This document shows positions 1 through 5,404 of a stretch of 5,404 bases of DNA, one piece after another (position 1 is the stretch's first letter; the number at the start of each line of letters is the position of its first letter). A model generated the notes under the pieces. The model saw only the letters and a list, made by a program, of their open reading frames with translations. It had not been told where the DNA came from and searched no databases. Made by a program: the position numbers and the translations under genes. Source of the stretch: Candidatus Kuenenia stuttgartensis (lineage in GTDB: Bacteria; Planctomycetota; Planctomycetia; Isosphaerales; Isosphaeraceae); NCBI GenBank assembly GCA_945872325.1, contig CAMBZY010000249.1, positions 1 through 5,404 of the forward strand, written 5' to 3'.

Positions 1-558
1 ACCCCGACAGCGATTCGGGTACGGCTCTCCAGGCTTGTCGAAAGTGGCCTGATCGAGCGTGTCCAGGAATCGGTGGGGCGTGGTCGTCCAAAGTTTCTTT
101 ACCAGGCCAGTCCTTTGGCACAAAGAAAACTTGGCCAAAATTACGCCGATCTGGCGTTGGTCCTGTGGGATGAAGTGATGCACTCGGTAGGGGATCCGAA
201 AATCCGCCGGGAGTTGTTTGCCAGAATCACGGATCGGTTGGCAGAATCCTATAGTGGTCAGATGCGTGGCGAGGAATGGTCGTCGCGACTGGTTCAACTG
301 GGAGGTCTTTTGCACCAGCGAGGTGTTGAGACCGAGGTTTCGGCTGATGAGGCCGGTCAAGCGATTTTAAAGCAGCTATCATGCCCCTACTTTGAGCTGG
401 CGGAAGTCGACCGAGACATCTGCGCTTTGGAACGCCGGATGTTCGAAAAAGTTGTTGGTCATGGTCTGACCCTGAGCCACTGCCGGCTTGATGGGGACCG
501 ATCATGCGACTTCGAGGCCGACCATTCACACAATGAGCCAACCACCATGCTGGCCTGA
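1..558 (+). CDS. sufR: SufR-like iron-sulfur transcriptional regulator, 5'-truncated by the window
   Basis: The frame is open from base 1 to the TGA at 556-558, giving 185 visible residues; the true start lies upstream, and the GTG at 73 is an internal Val codon. Residues 1-36 look like the end of a winged-helix DNA-binding domain: a recognition-helix segment (TAIRVRLSRLVESGLIERV) and a basic wing with GRGRP at 26-30. The C-terminal part carries four cysteines, codons at 382, 421, 481 and 505, spaced CX12C-X19-C-X7-C. First, second and fourth cysteines keep the CX12C-X27-C spacing that I recall for the cluster ligands of cyanobacterial SufR. In that family, the holo-protein binds a [4Fe-4S] cluster and represses the suf operon; loss of the cluster relieves repression. 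Placement directly before sufC supports this role. About 25-45 N-terminal residues are probably missing. The alternative is another ArsR/DeoR-like regulator, which the cysteines and context make unlikely. Confidence 0.88.
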   Translation, partial: TPTAIRVRLSRLVESGLIERVQESVGRGRPKFLYQASPLAQRKLGQNYADLALVLWDEVMHSVGDPKIRRELFARITDRLAESYSGQMRGEEWSSRLVQLGGLLHQRGVETEVSADEAGQAILKQLSCPYFELAEVDRDICALERRMFEKVVGHGLTLSHCRLDGDRSCDFEADHSHNEPTTMLA

Positions 559-567
559 CAGAACATT

Positions 568-587
568 TTCATCTGCCATCAGATGAA
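568..587. repeat. Perfect 8-bp inverted repeat with 4-nt loop, sufR-sufC gap
   Basis: TTCATCTG (568-575) and CAGATGAA (580-587) are exact reverse complements around CCAT. The repeat starts 9 nt after the regulator's stop codon, and an A-rich run (592-597) follows on the + strand. It could be an RNA hairpin separating sufR from sufC or a palindromic operator. There is no T tract on the + strand, so it is not a standard forward intrinsic terminator. It does not contain the CAAC-N6-GTTG type of site recalled for cyanobacterial SufR. The structure is certain; the function is not known. Confidence 0.55.
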
Positions 588-663
588 TCCCAAAAAATAC
601 TGACAGATCCGTCGAATACCGTCCCGTTTTGGGTCAAACATCTTGGCCCTGACTCTTTTCAGT

Positions 664-667
664 GGAG
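664..667 (+). promoter_or_regulatory. Ribosome binding site that decides the sufC start
   Basis: GGAG at 664-667 sits 9 nt before the GTG at 677, a normal spacing. It is only 3 nt from the alternative GTG at 671, and it overlaps the first GTG at 662, which has no purine-rich motif upstream. This favours 677. Confidence 0.5.
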
Positions 668-676
668 TTCGTGAGA

Positions 677-1498
677 GTGAGCCGCAAATCGCTTCGCATT
701 GAGAACCTGCACGTGTCCGTAGAGGGCAAGTCGATTCTTCGTGGTGTCAACCTGACAATTAACCAAGGCGAAACGCACGCCCTGATGGGCCCCAACGGCT
801 CCGGAAAGAGCACGCTTTCATACGCCTTGATGGGCCACCCGAACTATGAAATCACCGACGGTACCGCCTTTCTGGGCGATATAAACCTACTCGAAATCGA
901 ACCCGACGAACGAGCCAAAGCTGGCCTCTTCCTGGCCTTCCAGTACCCGACATCGATCCCCGGCGTGACCATGGCCAACTTCCTTCGTCATGCCGTGACG
1001 AATGTTCGGATGCCGGACCGCAAAGAGGGCGAAGACCTGATCTCCATGCGTGACTTCCGTAAGGAACTCAAGCAAAAGATGGATGAACTCGGCATGGACA
1101 GCGAGTTCGCCCGCCGATACCTCAACGAAGGTTTCTCGGGTGGTGAGAAAAAACGCGCTGAAGTCCTTCAGCTTGCGATGCTTCAGCCCGCCTTTGCGAT
1201 CCTTGACGAAACCGATTCAGGTCTCGATATTGACGCCGTCCGCGTCGTATCCGAAGGAGTAAACCGGGTCGCCAAGGCACAAGGCACCGGCGTTCTGGTG
1301 ATCACCCACTATCAACGGATCCTGAACTACATCCAGCCCCAGTTTGTACACATCCTGTACGGGGGCAAGATTGTCGAAAACGGTGGTCCTGAACTGGTCA
1401 CCACGCTTGAGCGTGAAGGCTATGACTGGATCCGCGCCAAGTATCCAAATGAAGCACAGGTTGAAGACGAACTCGAGTCCACGGTCTTAACTTCCTGA
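677..1498 (+). CDS. sufC: SufC, Fe-S assembly ATPase of the SufBCD complex
   Basis: SufC is the cytoplasmic ABC-type ATPase of SufBC2D; ATP binding dimerises it and reshapes the SufB-SufD scaffold. With the GTG at 677 the protein has 273 residues and begins MSRKSLRIENLHV, a typical SufC opening; in-frame GTGs at 662 and 671 are less well placed relative to GGAG. All nucleotide-binding motifs are visible: Walker A GPNGSGKST at 38-46 (Lys44), Q-loop Gln89 in FLAFQ, signature FSGGEKKR at 153-160, Walker B and D-loop region ILDETDSGLD at 175-184, and the switch His211 in VITHYQR. No membrane segments are seen, as expected for this soluble relative of transporter ATPases. It is some 25 residues longer than the E. 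coli protein (about 248 from memory), mainly through an acidic C-terminal tail. It lies 118 nt after the regulator and 118 nt before sufB. The identity is secure; the exact start is less so. Confidence 0.95.
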   Translation: MSRKSLRIENLHVSVEGKSILRGVNLTINQGETHALMGPNGSGKSTLSYALMGHPNYEITDGTAFLGDINLLEIEPDERAKAGLFLAFQYPTSIPGVTMANFLRHAVTNVRMPDRKEGEDLISMRDFRKELKQKMDELGMDSEFARRYLNEGFSGGEKKRAEVLQLAMLQPAFAILDETDSGLDIDAVRVVSEGVNRVAKAQGTGVLVITHYQRILNYIQPQFVHILYGGKIVENGGPELVTTLEREGYDWIRAKYPNEAQVEDELESTVLTS

Positions 1499-1525
1499 GA
1501 CCATGTCTGAGATCTGACTTCCGAT

Positions 1526-1551
1526 TGCCACTCGGCTGATGCTGAGTGGCA
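1526..1551 (+). repeat. 11-bp stem-loop between sufC and sufB
   Basis: The arm at 1526-1536 (TGCCACTCGGC) pairs with 1541-1551 (GCTGAGTGGCA) around the tetraloop TGAT; all eleven positions pair, one of them as G-U (1534 with 1543). The hairpin begins 28 nt after the sufC stop and ends 65 nt before sufB. No T tract follows, so it is not a canonical intrinsic terminator. A processing or 3'-end-stabilising hairpin for sufC mRNA is an inference. Confidence 0.6.
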
Positions 1552-1602
1552 CCCATGCTCACAAAACATTCCGCCAGTGATCTGAAAATCAAGCACGTCT
1601 GT

Positions 1603-1609
1603 AAAGGGA
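1603..1609 (+). promoter_or_regulatory. Ribosome binding site of sufB
   Basis: AAAGGGA at 1603-1609 lies 7 nt before the ATG at 1617. It is a moderate match to the anti-Shine-Dalgarno complement. The in-frame TAA at 1602-1604 rules out any longer sufB start. Confidence 0.5.
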
Positions 1610-1616
1610 TACCATC

Positions 1617-3032
1617 ATGTCAACCGACCTGAACGCACAAGTTGCCGGGATCAAAGACGATTACAAGTACGGCTTCCATGAGTCTGAAGCCCACTACAAC
1701 TACAAGTCCGGCAAGGGCTTGAATCGCCGGACCGTCGAAGAAATCTCGGAGATGAAAAGCGAACCCAACTGGATGCGCGAGTTTCGTCTCAAAGCTCTGG
1801 ATATTTTCTTTCAGAAAACACTACCCCAATGGGGCGGGAATCTGAACGACCTCGACTTCCAAGACATCCACTATTTCGTGCGTGCCACGGATCGTCAGGG
1901 CAAATCGTGGGACGATGTCCCAGCCGAGATCAAGCGAACCTTCGACAAACTTGGTATCCCCGAAGCTGAACGTAAGTTCCTCGCCGGTGTGGGTGCCCAG
2001 TACGAGTCTGAAGTGGTCTATCATAGTCTCCGCGAAGATCTGGCCGCCAAGGGCGTAATCTTTACGGACATGGACACCGCCCTTCGCGAACACACCGATC
2101 TTGTGAAGGAATACTTCGCCACGATCATTCCAGTGAACGACAACAAGTTCGCTGCCCTGAACTCGGCTGTATGGTCCGGTGGATCGTTCGTTTACATCCC
2201 AGCGGGTGTCAAGGTTGACATCCCTCTGCAAGCCTATTTCCGGATCAATGCCGAGAATATGGGCCAGTTTGAACGAACCCTGATCATCGTCGAAGAAGGT
2301 GCCCAGGTCCACTATGTGGAAGGCTGTACCGCTCCGGTTTACACATCGGAAAGCCTTCACTCGGCCGTGGTTGAGATTATCGTTAAAAAGGGTGGCCGAT
2401 GCCGCTACACGACAATCCAGAACTGGGCGAACAATATTTACAACCTGGTGACCAAGCGGGCTGTGGCCCACGAAGACGCCTTGATGGAATGGGTTGACGG
2501 TAACCTCGGTTCCCGTCTGACCATGAAATATCCAGCCGTTTACATGGTTGGCAAGGGCGCCCGTGCCGAGATTCTCTCCATCGCCTTCGCCGGCAAGGGT
2601 CAGCATCAGGACGCCGGTGGCAAGGTGGTTCACGCAGCCCCTTACACCACGAGCCGGATCATCTCCAAGTCGATCTCCAAGAACGGCGGCCGTTCGAGCT
2701 ATCGTGGTCTCCTGAAAGTGGCTGACGGAGCCTATGGCTCGAAGTCAAACGTGGTTTGCGACGCCTTGATTCTCGACCCTCAAAGTCGTTCTGACACCTA
2801 TCCTTACATCGAAGTTGATGAAGATGATGTGAAGATTGGCCACGAGGCATCGGTTTCGAAGATCGGTGAAGAGCAACTCTTCTACCTTCGCAGCCGTGGA
2901 CTGAGCGAGACGGAAGCCTCCACACTGATCGTCAACGGCTTCATTGAGCCGCTCGTTAAAGAGCTGCCTATGGAATATGCCGTGGAAATGAACAAATTGA
3001 TTGAGCTTCAAATGGAAGGTTCCGTGGGCTAA
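1617..3032 (+). CDS. sufB: SufB, Fe-S cluster scaffold subunit
   Basis: SufB is the scaffold subunit that receives sulfur and, with SufD, builds the nascent cluster in the cytoplasm. The 471-residue length is normal for the family (E. coli about 495). The ATG is the first possible start, because an in-frame TAA ends at 1604. Residues recalled as essential in E. coli SufB can be placed: Arg209 and Asn211 (FRIN), Cys237 in EGCTAP (equivalent of C254, sulfur acceptor), Gln268 and Trp270 in IQNW, Lys280 in VTKR, Cys381 in CDALIL (equivalent of C405) and His409-Glu410 in GHEASVSKIGEEQ (equivalent of H433-E434). The Cys381-Glu410 distance of 29 matches C405-E434. The only other cysteine is Cys262. 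The central region (about 180-400) forms the beta-helix core, and the helical C-terminus from about 414 should contact SufC. No N-terminal CxxCxxxC-like motif is present. The equivalences are from memory, not from an alignment. Confidence 0.97.
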   Translation: MSTDLNAQVAGIKDDYKYGFHESEAHYNYKSGKGLNRRTVEEISEMKSEPNWMREFRLKALDIFFQKTLPQWGGNLNDLDFQDIHYFVRATDRQGKSWDDVPAEIKRTFDKLGIPEAERKFLAGVGAQYESEVVYHSLREDLAAKGVIFTDMDTALREHTDLVKEYFATIIPVNDNKFAALNSAVWSGGSFVYIPAGVKVDIPLQAYFRINAENMGQFERTLIIVEEGAQVHYVEGCTAPVYTSESLHSAVVEIIVKKGGRCRYTTIQNWANNIYNLVTKRAVAHEDALMEWVDGNLGSRLTMKYPAVYMVGKGARAEILSIAFAGKGQHQDAGGKVVHAAPYTTSRIISKSISKNGGRSSYRGLLKVADGAYGSKSNVVCDALILDPQSRSDTYPYIEVDEDDVKIGHEASVSKIGEEQLFYLRSRGLSETEASTLIVNGFIEPLVKELPMEYAVEMNKLIELQMEGSVG

Positions 3033-3072
3033 TCGCCCGCTTTCGAACGCTTCCTGAATTGAGCCGGCCGGC

Positions 3073-3109
3073 CCCCCGATTTGAACGATATCAAAGCCTC
3101 GGGGGTTTT
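3073..3109 (+). terminator. Intrinsic-terminator-like hairpin between sufB and sufD
   Basis: CCCCCGA at 3073-3079 pairs exactly with TCGGGGG at 3099-3105. Inside it, TTTGA (3080-3084) pairs with TCAAA (3091-3095), leaving loop ACGATA and a 3-nt bulge GCC at 3096-3098. TTTT follows directly at 3106-3109. The GC-rich stem plus short T run, 40 nt after the sufB stop, is the best forward terminator candidate in the window. It lies inside an otherwise co-directional cluster, so partial termination or read-through with lower sufD expression is possible. The T run is only four long, so strength is uncertain. Confidence 0.65.
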
Positions 3110-3120
3110 GGCCGAGCGAT

Positions 3121-3139
3121 AAAAGCTGATCCCGCTTTT
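3121..3139 (+). repeat. Small hairpin with T run upstream of sufD
   Basis: AAAAGC (3121-3126) and GCTTTT (3134-3139) are exact complements around a 7-nt loop, and one more T follows at 3140. It lies 11 nt downstream of the T run of the larger hairpin. An alternative pairing, AGCG 3115-3118 with CGCT 3133-3136, is mutually exclusive with it. With only six pairs, four of them A-T, this may be chance. Confidence 0.3.
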
Positions 3140-3183
3140 TGAATCCGACACAGAACACAGCAGCATACAAGGCCCGTAAGACG

Positions 3184-4521
3184 ATGAGCACAGCGGTGGC
3201 GACCCCCAAACCGAAAGTACTTTGGCCAGTCAATTTTGGCGAATTTCAAAAATCCGTCACAAGTGAACCTGAATGGCTGAAGGACGCTCGAAAAGCAGCT
3301 TTTGAGCAGTACGAGTCCACAGCCTGGCCCACGTCCAAGGACGAAGAATGGCGCAGAACAGACATCCGTTCGTTCAAGCTATCCGCCTTCGAACTGGTTC
3401 AACCCTCGACACCGCCAAGCCTTGACGACCTGAATGCTGTTGGTCCACTTCGTGACGCCCTGGCTGCTCACTACAGCACCGGCATCGTTCAGATCGCAGG
3501 CCAGACGACTCAGCCAGCGGACAGTTCCAAGCTCGGCCAGGTCACTTTGACCGACTTTCAGACAGCACTCGCCACCCATGGCGACATCATCAAAAAGCAC
3601 CTGTTCCAGACCGTCAGCCCCAAAGGCGACGCACTGGCCGCGCTTCATGCCGCAATTTTTCGTGGCGGGATTGTGCTCTATGTGCCTAAAGGCGTGAAGC
3701 TGGAAGTGCCACTTTATGCCCTTTCCGCCCTCACATCCACACATCGGGTGGACACGTCACACACCCTGATCATTCTTGAGGACGACGCCGAGGCCACTCT
3801 GGTTCACGACCTGGCCACCACCGGCGACAGCAAGCCAGGCCTGCACCTTGGGTCTGTCGAAATCGTCGTGGGCAAAAATGCTCATCTGAAGTATGTGCGA
3901 ATCCAGAACTGGGACGACCAGACCTGGCACTTCAGCCGCGAGCGAGCGGTGGTCGATGCCGGCGGCTCGATTCAGTGGACCATTGGCGGCCTTGGTTCGA
4001 GACTTTCGAAAGTCAATCAAGAGACAGCTTTGGCTGGTCCAAAGGCTTCCGCGCAGGTCAACGGCGTGATGTTCACCACAGGCAAGCAACACCTGGCCTA
4101 CTTCACACGTCAGGATCACCAGGCCCCCAATACCACCAGCGACCTGCTCTATAAGGGCGGCCTGAGCGGCAAGAGCCGAACGGTTTGGAAGGGCATGATT
4201 GCGGTCGAAAAAGACGCCCAAAAAACCGACGCCTATCAAAAGAATGACAGCCTGGTTCTGTCAAACGACGCCCGTGCCGACTCCATTCCAGGCCTTGAGA
4301 TTGAAGCCAACGACGTTCGCTGCACCCACGGAGCGACAGCCGGTCAAGTGGATCCAGAAATGGTCTTCTACTTCCAGGCTCGTGGTATTCCAGCCGAGAC
4401 AGCCAAGCGACTTGTGGTGGAAGGCTTTTTTGCGAACGTTTACGACCGGATCAGTGTCGAGCCAGTTCGCGAATCACTTCGTGCGGCTGTGGCCAGAAAA
4501 CTTGCCATCGGAAAGTCTTGA
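3184..4521 (+). CDS. sufD: SufD, Fe-S cluster assembly scaffold subunit
   Basis: SufD is the paralogue and partner of SufB; in SufBC2D it supplies part of the cluster-building interface and is linked to iron entry. From the ATG at 3184 the protein has 445 residues and starts MSTAVATPKP. The frame also permits a TTG at 3139, but that codon has no ribosome binding site and would add an atypical 15-residue leader; an in-frame TGA at 3127 blocks anything longer. The N-terminal helical part contains PEWLKDARKAAFEQY and the WPTSKDEEWRRTDI segment typical of SufD (about 29-61). The beta-helix core spans about 150-385. Cys380 and His382 in VRCTHGATAG correspond to E. coli C358 and H360, and Cys380 is the only cysteine in the protein. 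The C-terminus (EMVFYFQARGIPAETAKRLVVEGF region) is the helical SufC-contacting part. The ribosome binding site is weak (TAAGA). It lies 151 nt behind sufB, with a terminator-like hairpin between them. Confidence 0.96.
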   Translation: MSTAVATPKPKVLWPVNFGEFQKSVTSEPEWLKDARKAAFEQYESTAWPTSKDEEWRRTDIRSFKLSAFELVQPSTPPSLDDLNAVGPLRDALAAHYSTGIVQIAGQTTQPADSSKLGQVTLTDFQTALATHGDIIKKHLFQTVSPKGDALAALHAAIFRGGIVLYVPKGVKLEVPLYALSALTSTHRVDTSHTLIILEDDAEATLVHDLATTGDSKPGLHLGSVEIVVGKNAHLKYVRIQNWDDQTWHFSRERAVVDAGGSIQWTIGGLGSRLSKVNQETALAGPKASAQVNGVMFTTGKQHLAYFTRQDHQAPNTTSDLLYKGGLSGKSRTVWKGMIAVEKDAQKTDAYQKNDSLVLSNDARADSIPGLEIEANDVRCTHGATAGQVDPEMVFYFQARGIPAETAKRLVVEGFFANVYDRISVEPVRESLRAAVARKLAIGKS

Positions 4522-4532
4522 CCTGATACAAT
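4502..4532 (+). promoter_or_regulatory. Possible sigma70-type promoter at the end of sufD
   Basis: TACAAT at 4527-4532 matches TATAAT at 5 of 6 positions and is preceded by TG at 4524-4525, giving an extended -10 (TGaTACAAT). TTGCCA at 4502-4507 matches TTGACA at 5 of 6, but the 19-nt spacer is longer than ideal. Transcription would start near 4539 and give the rhodanese gene a leader of about 60 nt. It overlaps the sufD 3' end, and such motifs arise by chance, so it remains a candidate only. Confidence 0.3.
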
Positions 4533-4537
4533 CTTCA

Positions 4538-4578
4538 TCGCTTACATATAAAGCGACGTATCGATCCAGTTTTGATAC
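4538..4578 (+). repeat. Two adjacent small inverted repeats before the rhodanese gene
   Basis: TCGCTT (4538-4543) pairs with AAGCGA (4551-4556) around a 7-nt loop. GTATCGA (4558-4564) then pairs with TTGATAC (4572-4578), also around 7 nt, with one G-U. Neither is followed by a T run, so they do not look like a terminator. They would lie in the leader of the rhodanese mRNA. Both are short and could be fortuitous. Confidence 0.3.
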
Positions 4579-4583
4579 ACATC

Positions 4584-4589
4584 GAGGAG
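4584..4589 (+). promoter_or_regulatory. Ribosome binding site of the rhodanese gene
   Basis: GAGGAG at 4584-4589 is the strongest Shine-Dalgarno match of the window, 11 nt before the ATG at 4601, slightly farther than ideal. A TGA at 4595-4597, in frame with that ATG, excludes an upstream start. Confidence 0.5.
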
Positions 4590-4600
4590 TTTCCTGAGAG

Positions 4601-5404
4601 ATGTCCGCCCAGAATTATTCCGATCCAAGCGTGCTGGTCAGTGCCGAGTGGGTTCATGAGCATTTGAACGACCCTTCTGTGAAGGTGGTCGAATCAAGCG
4701 GCGATGCCCTGCTCTATCCCATGGCACACATCCCCGGTGCTGTGAAAATTGACTGGCACAACGACCTTCAGGATCAAACTGTTCGCGACTATATCGTCAA
4801 CGATGTGTTTGAAAATCTCTGCCAGAAGAATGGGATTTCAAACGACACCACCGTTGTTTTCTATGGAGACGACAATAATTGGTGGGCCTGCTATGCCTTC
4901 TGGGCCTTCAAGCTCAAGGGTCATACAAATTGCAAGATTTTGAACGGTGGTCGCAAGTACTGGGTAGAAACCGCCAAACTCCCGACTACTCCTGAAGTTC
5001 CATCTTATCCTGCAACGTCCTACAAAGTTCCTGCGGACCTCGACTGGCGCGAACTTCGGGTCTTCCGCGAAGGCGTTCTCGAACACGTCAAGGCGAGCCT
5101 GCCTTTGGTCGATGTGCGAAGCCCGAAAGAATATTCCGGCGAACGAACCCACATGGAAGGCTATCCAGAAGAAGGTGTCCTTCGCGGCGGCCACATCCCT
5201 GGAGCTGTGAACTGCCCGTGGAGCCGTGCCGTGGGTGATGATGGTCGATTCAAGACCGCCGAAGAACTCCGGGCCATTTATGAGCAGGAACTTCACCTCA
5301 AGCCAACCGACGACGTGGTGGCCTACTGCCGAATCGGCGAACGCTCCAGCTTGACCTGGTTTGTCCTGAAGTATCTTCTCGGCTACCAGAAAGTGCGAAA
5401 CTAC
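4601..5404 (+). CDS. Two-domain rhodanese (thiosulfate sulfurtransferase), 3'-truncated by the window
   Basis: The frame is open from the ATG at 4601 to the last base, giving 268 residues without a stop; the family is usually about 275-290 residues, so only a short C-terminus is missing. Rhodaneses move a sulfane sulfur from a donor such as thiosulfate to a thiophilic acceptor through a cysteine persulfide. Two tandem domains are visible. The N-terminal one (about 10-130) has AHIPGAVKIDW and a loop YGDDNNWW at 88-95 with Asp where an active site would have Cys, so it is catalytically silent as usual. The C-terminal one (about 155-268) has LVDVRSPKEYSG at 169-180, GGHIPGAV at 196-203... and the active loop CRIGERSS with catalytic Cys243. 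That loop is the thiosulfate sulfurtransferase type (SseA/CysA-like) rather than the CG(S/T)G-type loop of mercaptopyruvate enzymes. It lies 79 nt after sufD. A role in supplying or trafficking sulfur for SUF is inferred from position only. Confidence 0.93.
   Translation, partial: MSAQNYSDPSVLVSAEWVHEHLNDPSVKVVESSGDALLYPMAHIPGAVKIDWHNDLQDQTVRDYIVNDVFENLCQKNGISNDTTVVFYGDDNNWWACYAFWAFKLKGHTNCKILNGGRKYWVETAKLPTTPEVPSYPATSYKVPADLDWRELRVFREGVLEHVKASLPLVDVRSPKEYSGERTHMEGYPEEGVLRGGHIPGAVNCPWSRAVGDDGRFKTAEELRAIYEQELHLKPTDDVVAYCRIGERSSLTWFVLKYLLGYQKVRNY

Noticed and set aside
588..661. Promoter upstream of sufC
   Set aside because: CTGACA at 600-605 and TTGGGT at 629-634 resemble -35 boxes, but no acceptable -10 box lies 16-18 nt downstream of either. 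No supported promoter is visible, so sufC may be read through from sufR.
2414..2427. Fourteen-base identity shared with 3900-3913 (AATCCAGAACTGGG)
   Set aside because: It encodes the conserved IQNW segment in both SufB and SufD, so it reflects paralogy and shared constraint rather than a repeat element.
1821..2633. Long open frame on the - strand opposite sufB (270 codons)
   Set aside because: It lies wholly within sufB, shows no recognisable domain, and is explained by the codon bias of the + strand gene. The other reverse-strand frames opposite sufR, sufC, sufD and the rhodanese are rejected for the same reason.
3066..3073. GGCCGGCC palindrome beside the terminator
   Set aside because: An eight-base GC palindrome in a GC-rich spacer is unremarkable. 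Its tail forms the first base of the terminator stem, and no repeat or attachment-site context is visible.
3139..3183. Longer sufD start at TTG 3139
   Set aside because: There is no ribosome binding site before it, it overlaps the right arm of a small hairpin, and the added 15 residues are not SufD-like. ATG 3184 is preferred.
4199..4597. Overlapping + strand frame across the sufD 3' end (132 codons)
   Set aside because: It is out of frame with the well-supported sufD, has low-complexity translation without a known domain, and has no ribosome binding site of its own.
1..5404. Mobile elements, CRISPR arrays, tRNA or rRNA genes
   Set aside because: No terminal inverted repeats with a transposase, no regularly spaced repeats and no RNA-gene signatures were seen. 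The window is a compact housekeeping locus.

Overview
The window carries the core of a SUF iron-sulfur cluster assembly locus, with all genes on the + strand: the 3' part of a SufR-type regulator, then sufC, sufB, sufD, and a two-domain rhodanese (thiosulfate sulfurtransferase) cut by the right edge. The organism is a bacterium of moderate GC (mid-50s % by eye). The long SufC, the R-C-B-D gene order, the roughly 80-150 nt gaps and the weak or variable ribosome binding sites fit Planctomycetota best. That assignment rests on recalled protein resemblance and is only moderately secure.

Layout: 1-558 is SufR-like (N-terminus outside the window), with a winged-helix remnant followed by a Cys-rich cluster-binding C-terminus. 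A 118-nt gap holds a perfect 8-bp hairpin. 677-1498 is sufC, probably starting at a GTG inside a slightly longer open frame. A second 118-nt gap holds an 11-bp stem-loop. 1617-3032 is sufB. A 151-nt gap contains the best intrinsic-terminator candidate of the window and a second weak hairpin. 3184-4521 is sufD. A 79-nt gap has two small hairpins and a possible promoter. 4601 to the end is the rhodanese. No gene-free stretch exceeds 300 nt.

Working together: SufB, SufC and SufD form the SufBC2D scaffold. SufC hydrolyses ATP and drives a conformational change, and the SufB-SufD interface builds the nascent cluster. Every catalytic or ligand residue I can place is present, so the machine looks functional. 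SufR would sense cluster status and repress the operon. The cysteine desulfurase (SufS) and its transfer partner (SufE/SufU) are not visible; a rhodanese occupies the next position after sufD.

This is a recognisable, conserved system rather than a new one. What deserves a second look is the RNA-level architecture (stem-loops in every gap, including a terminator-like one between sufB and sufD), the rhodanese in the cluster, and the cysteine spacing of the regulator.
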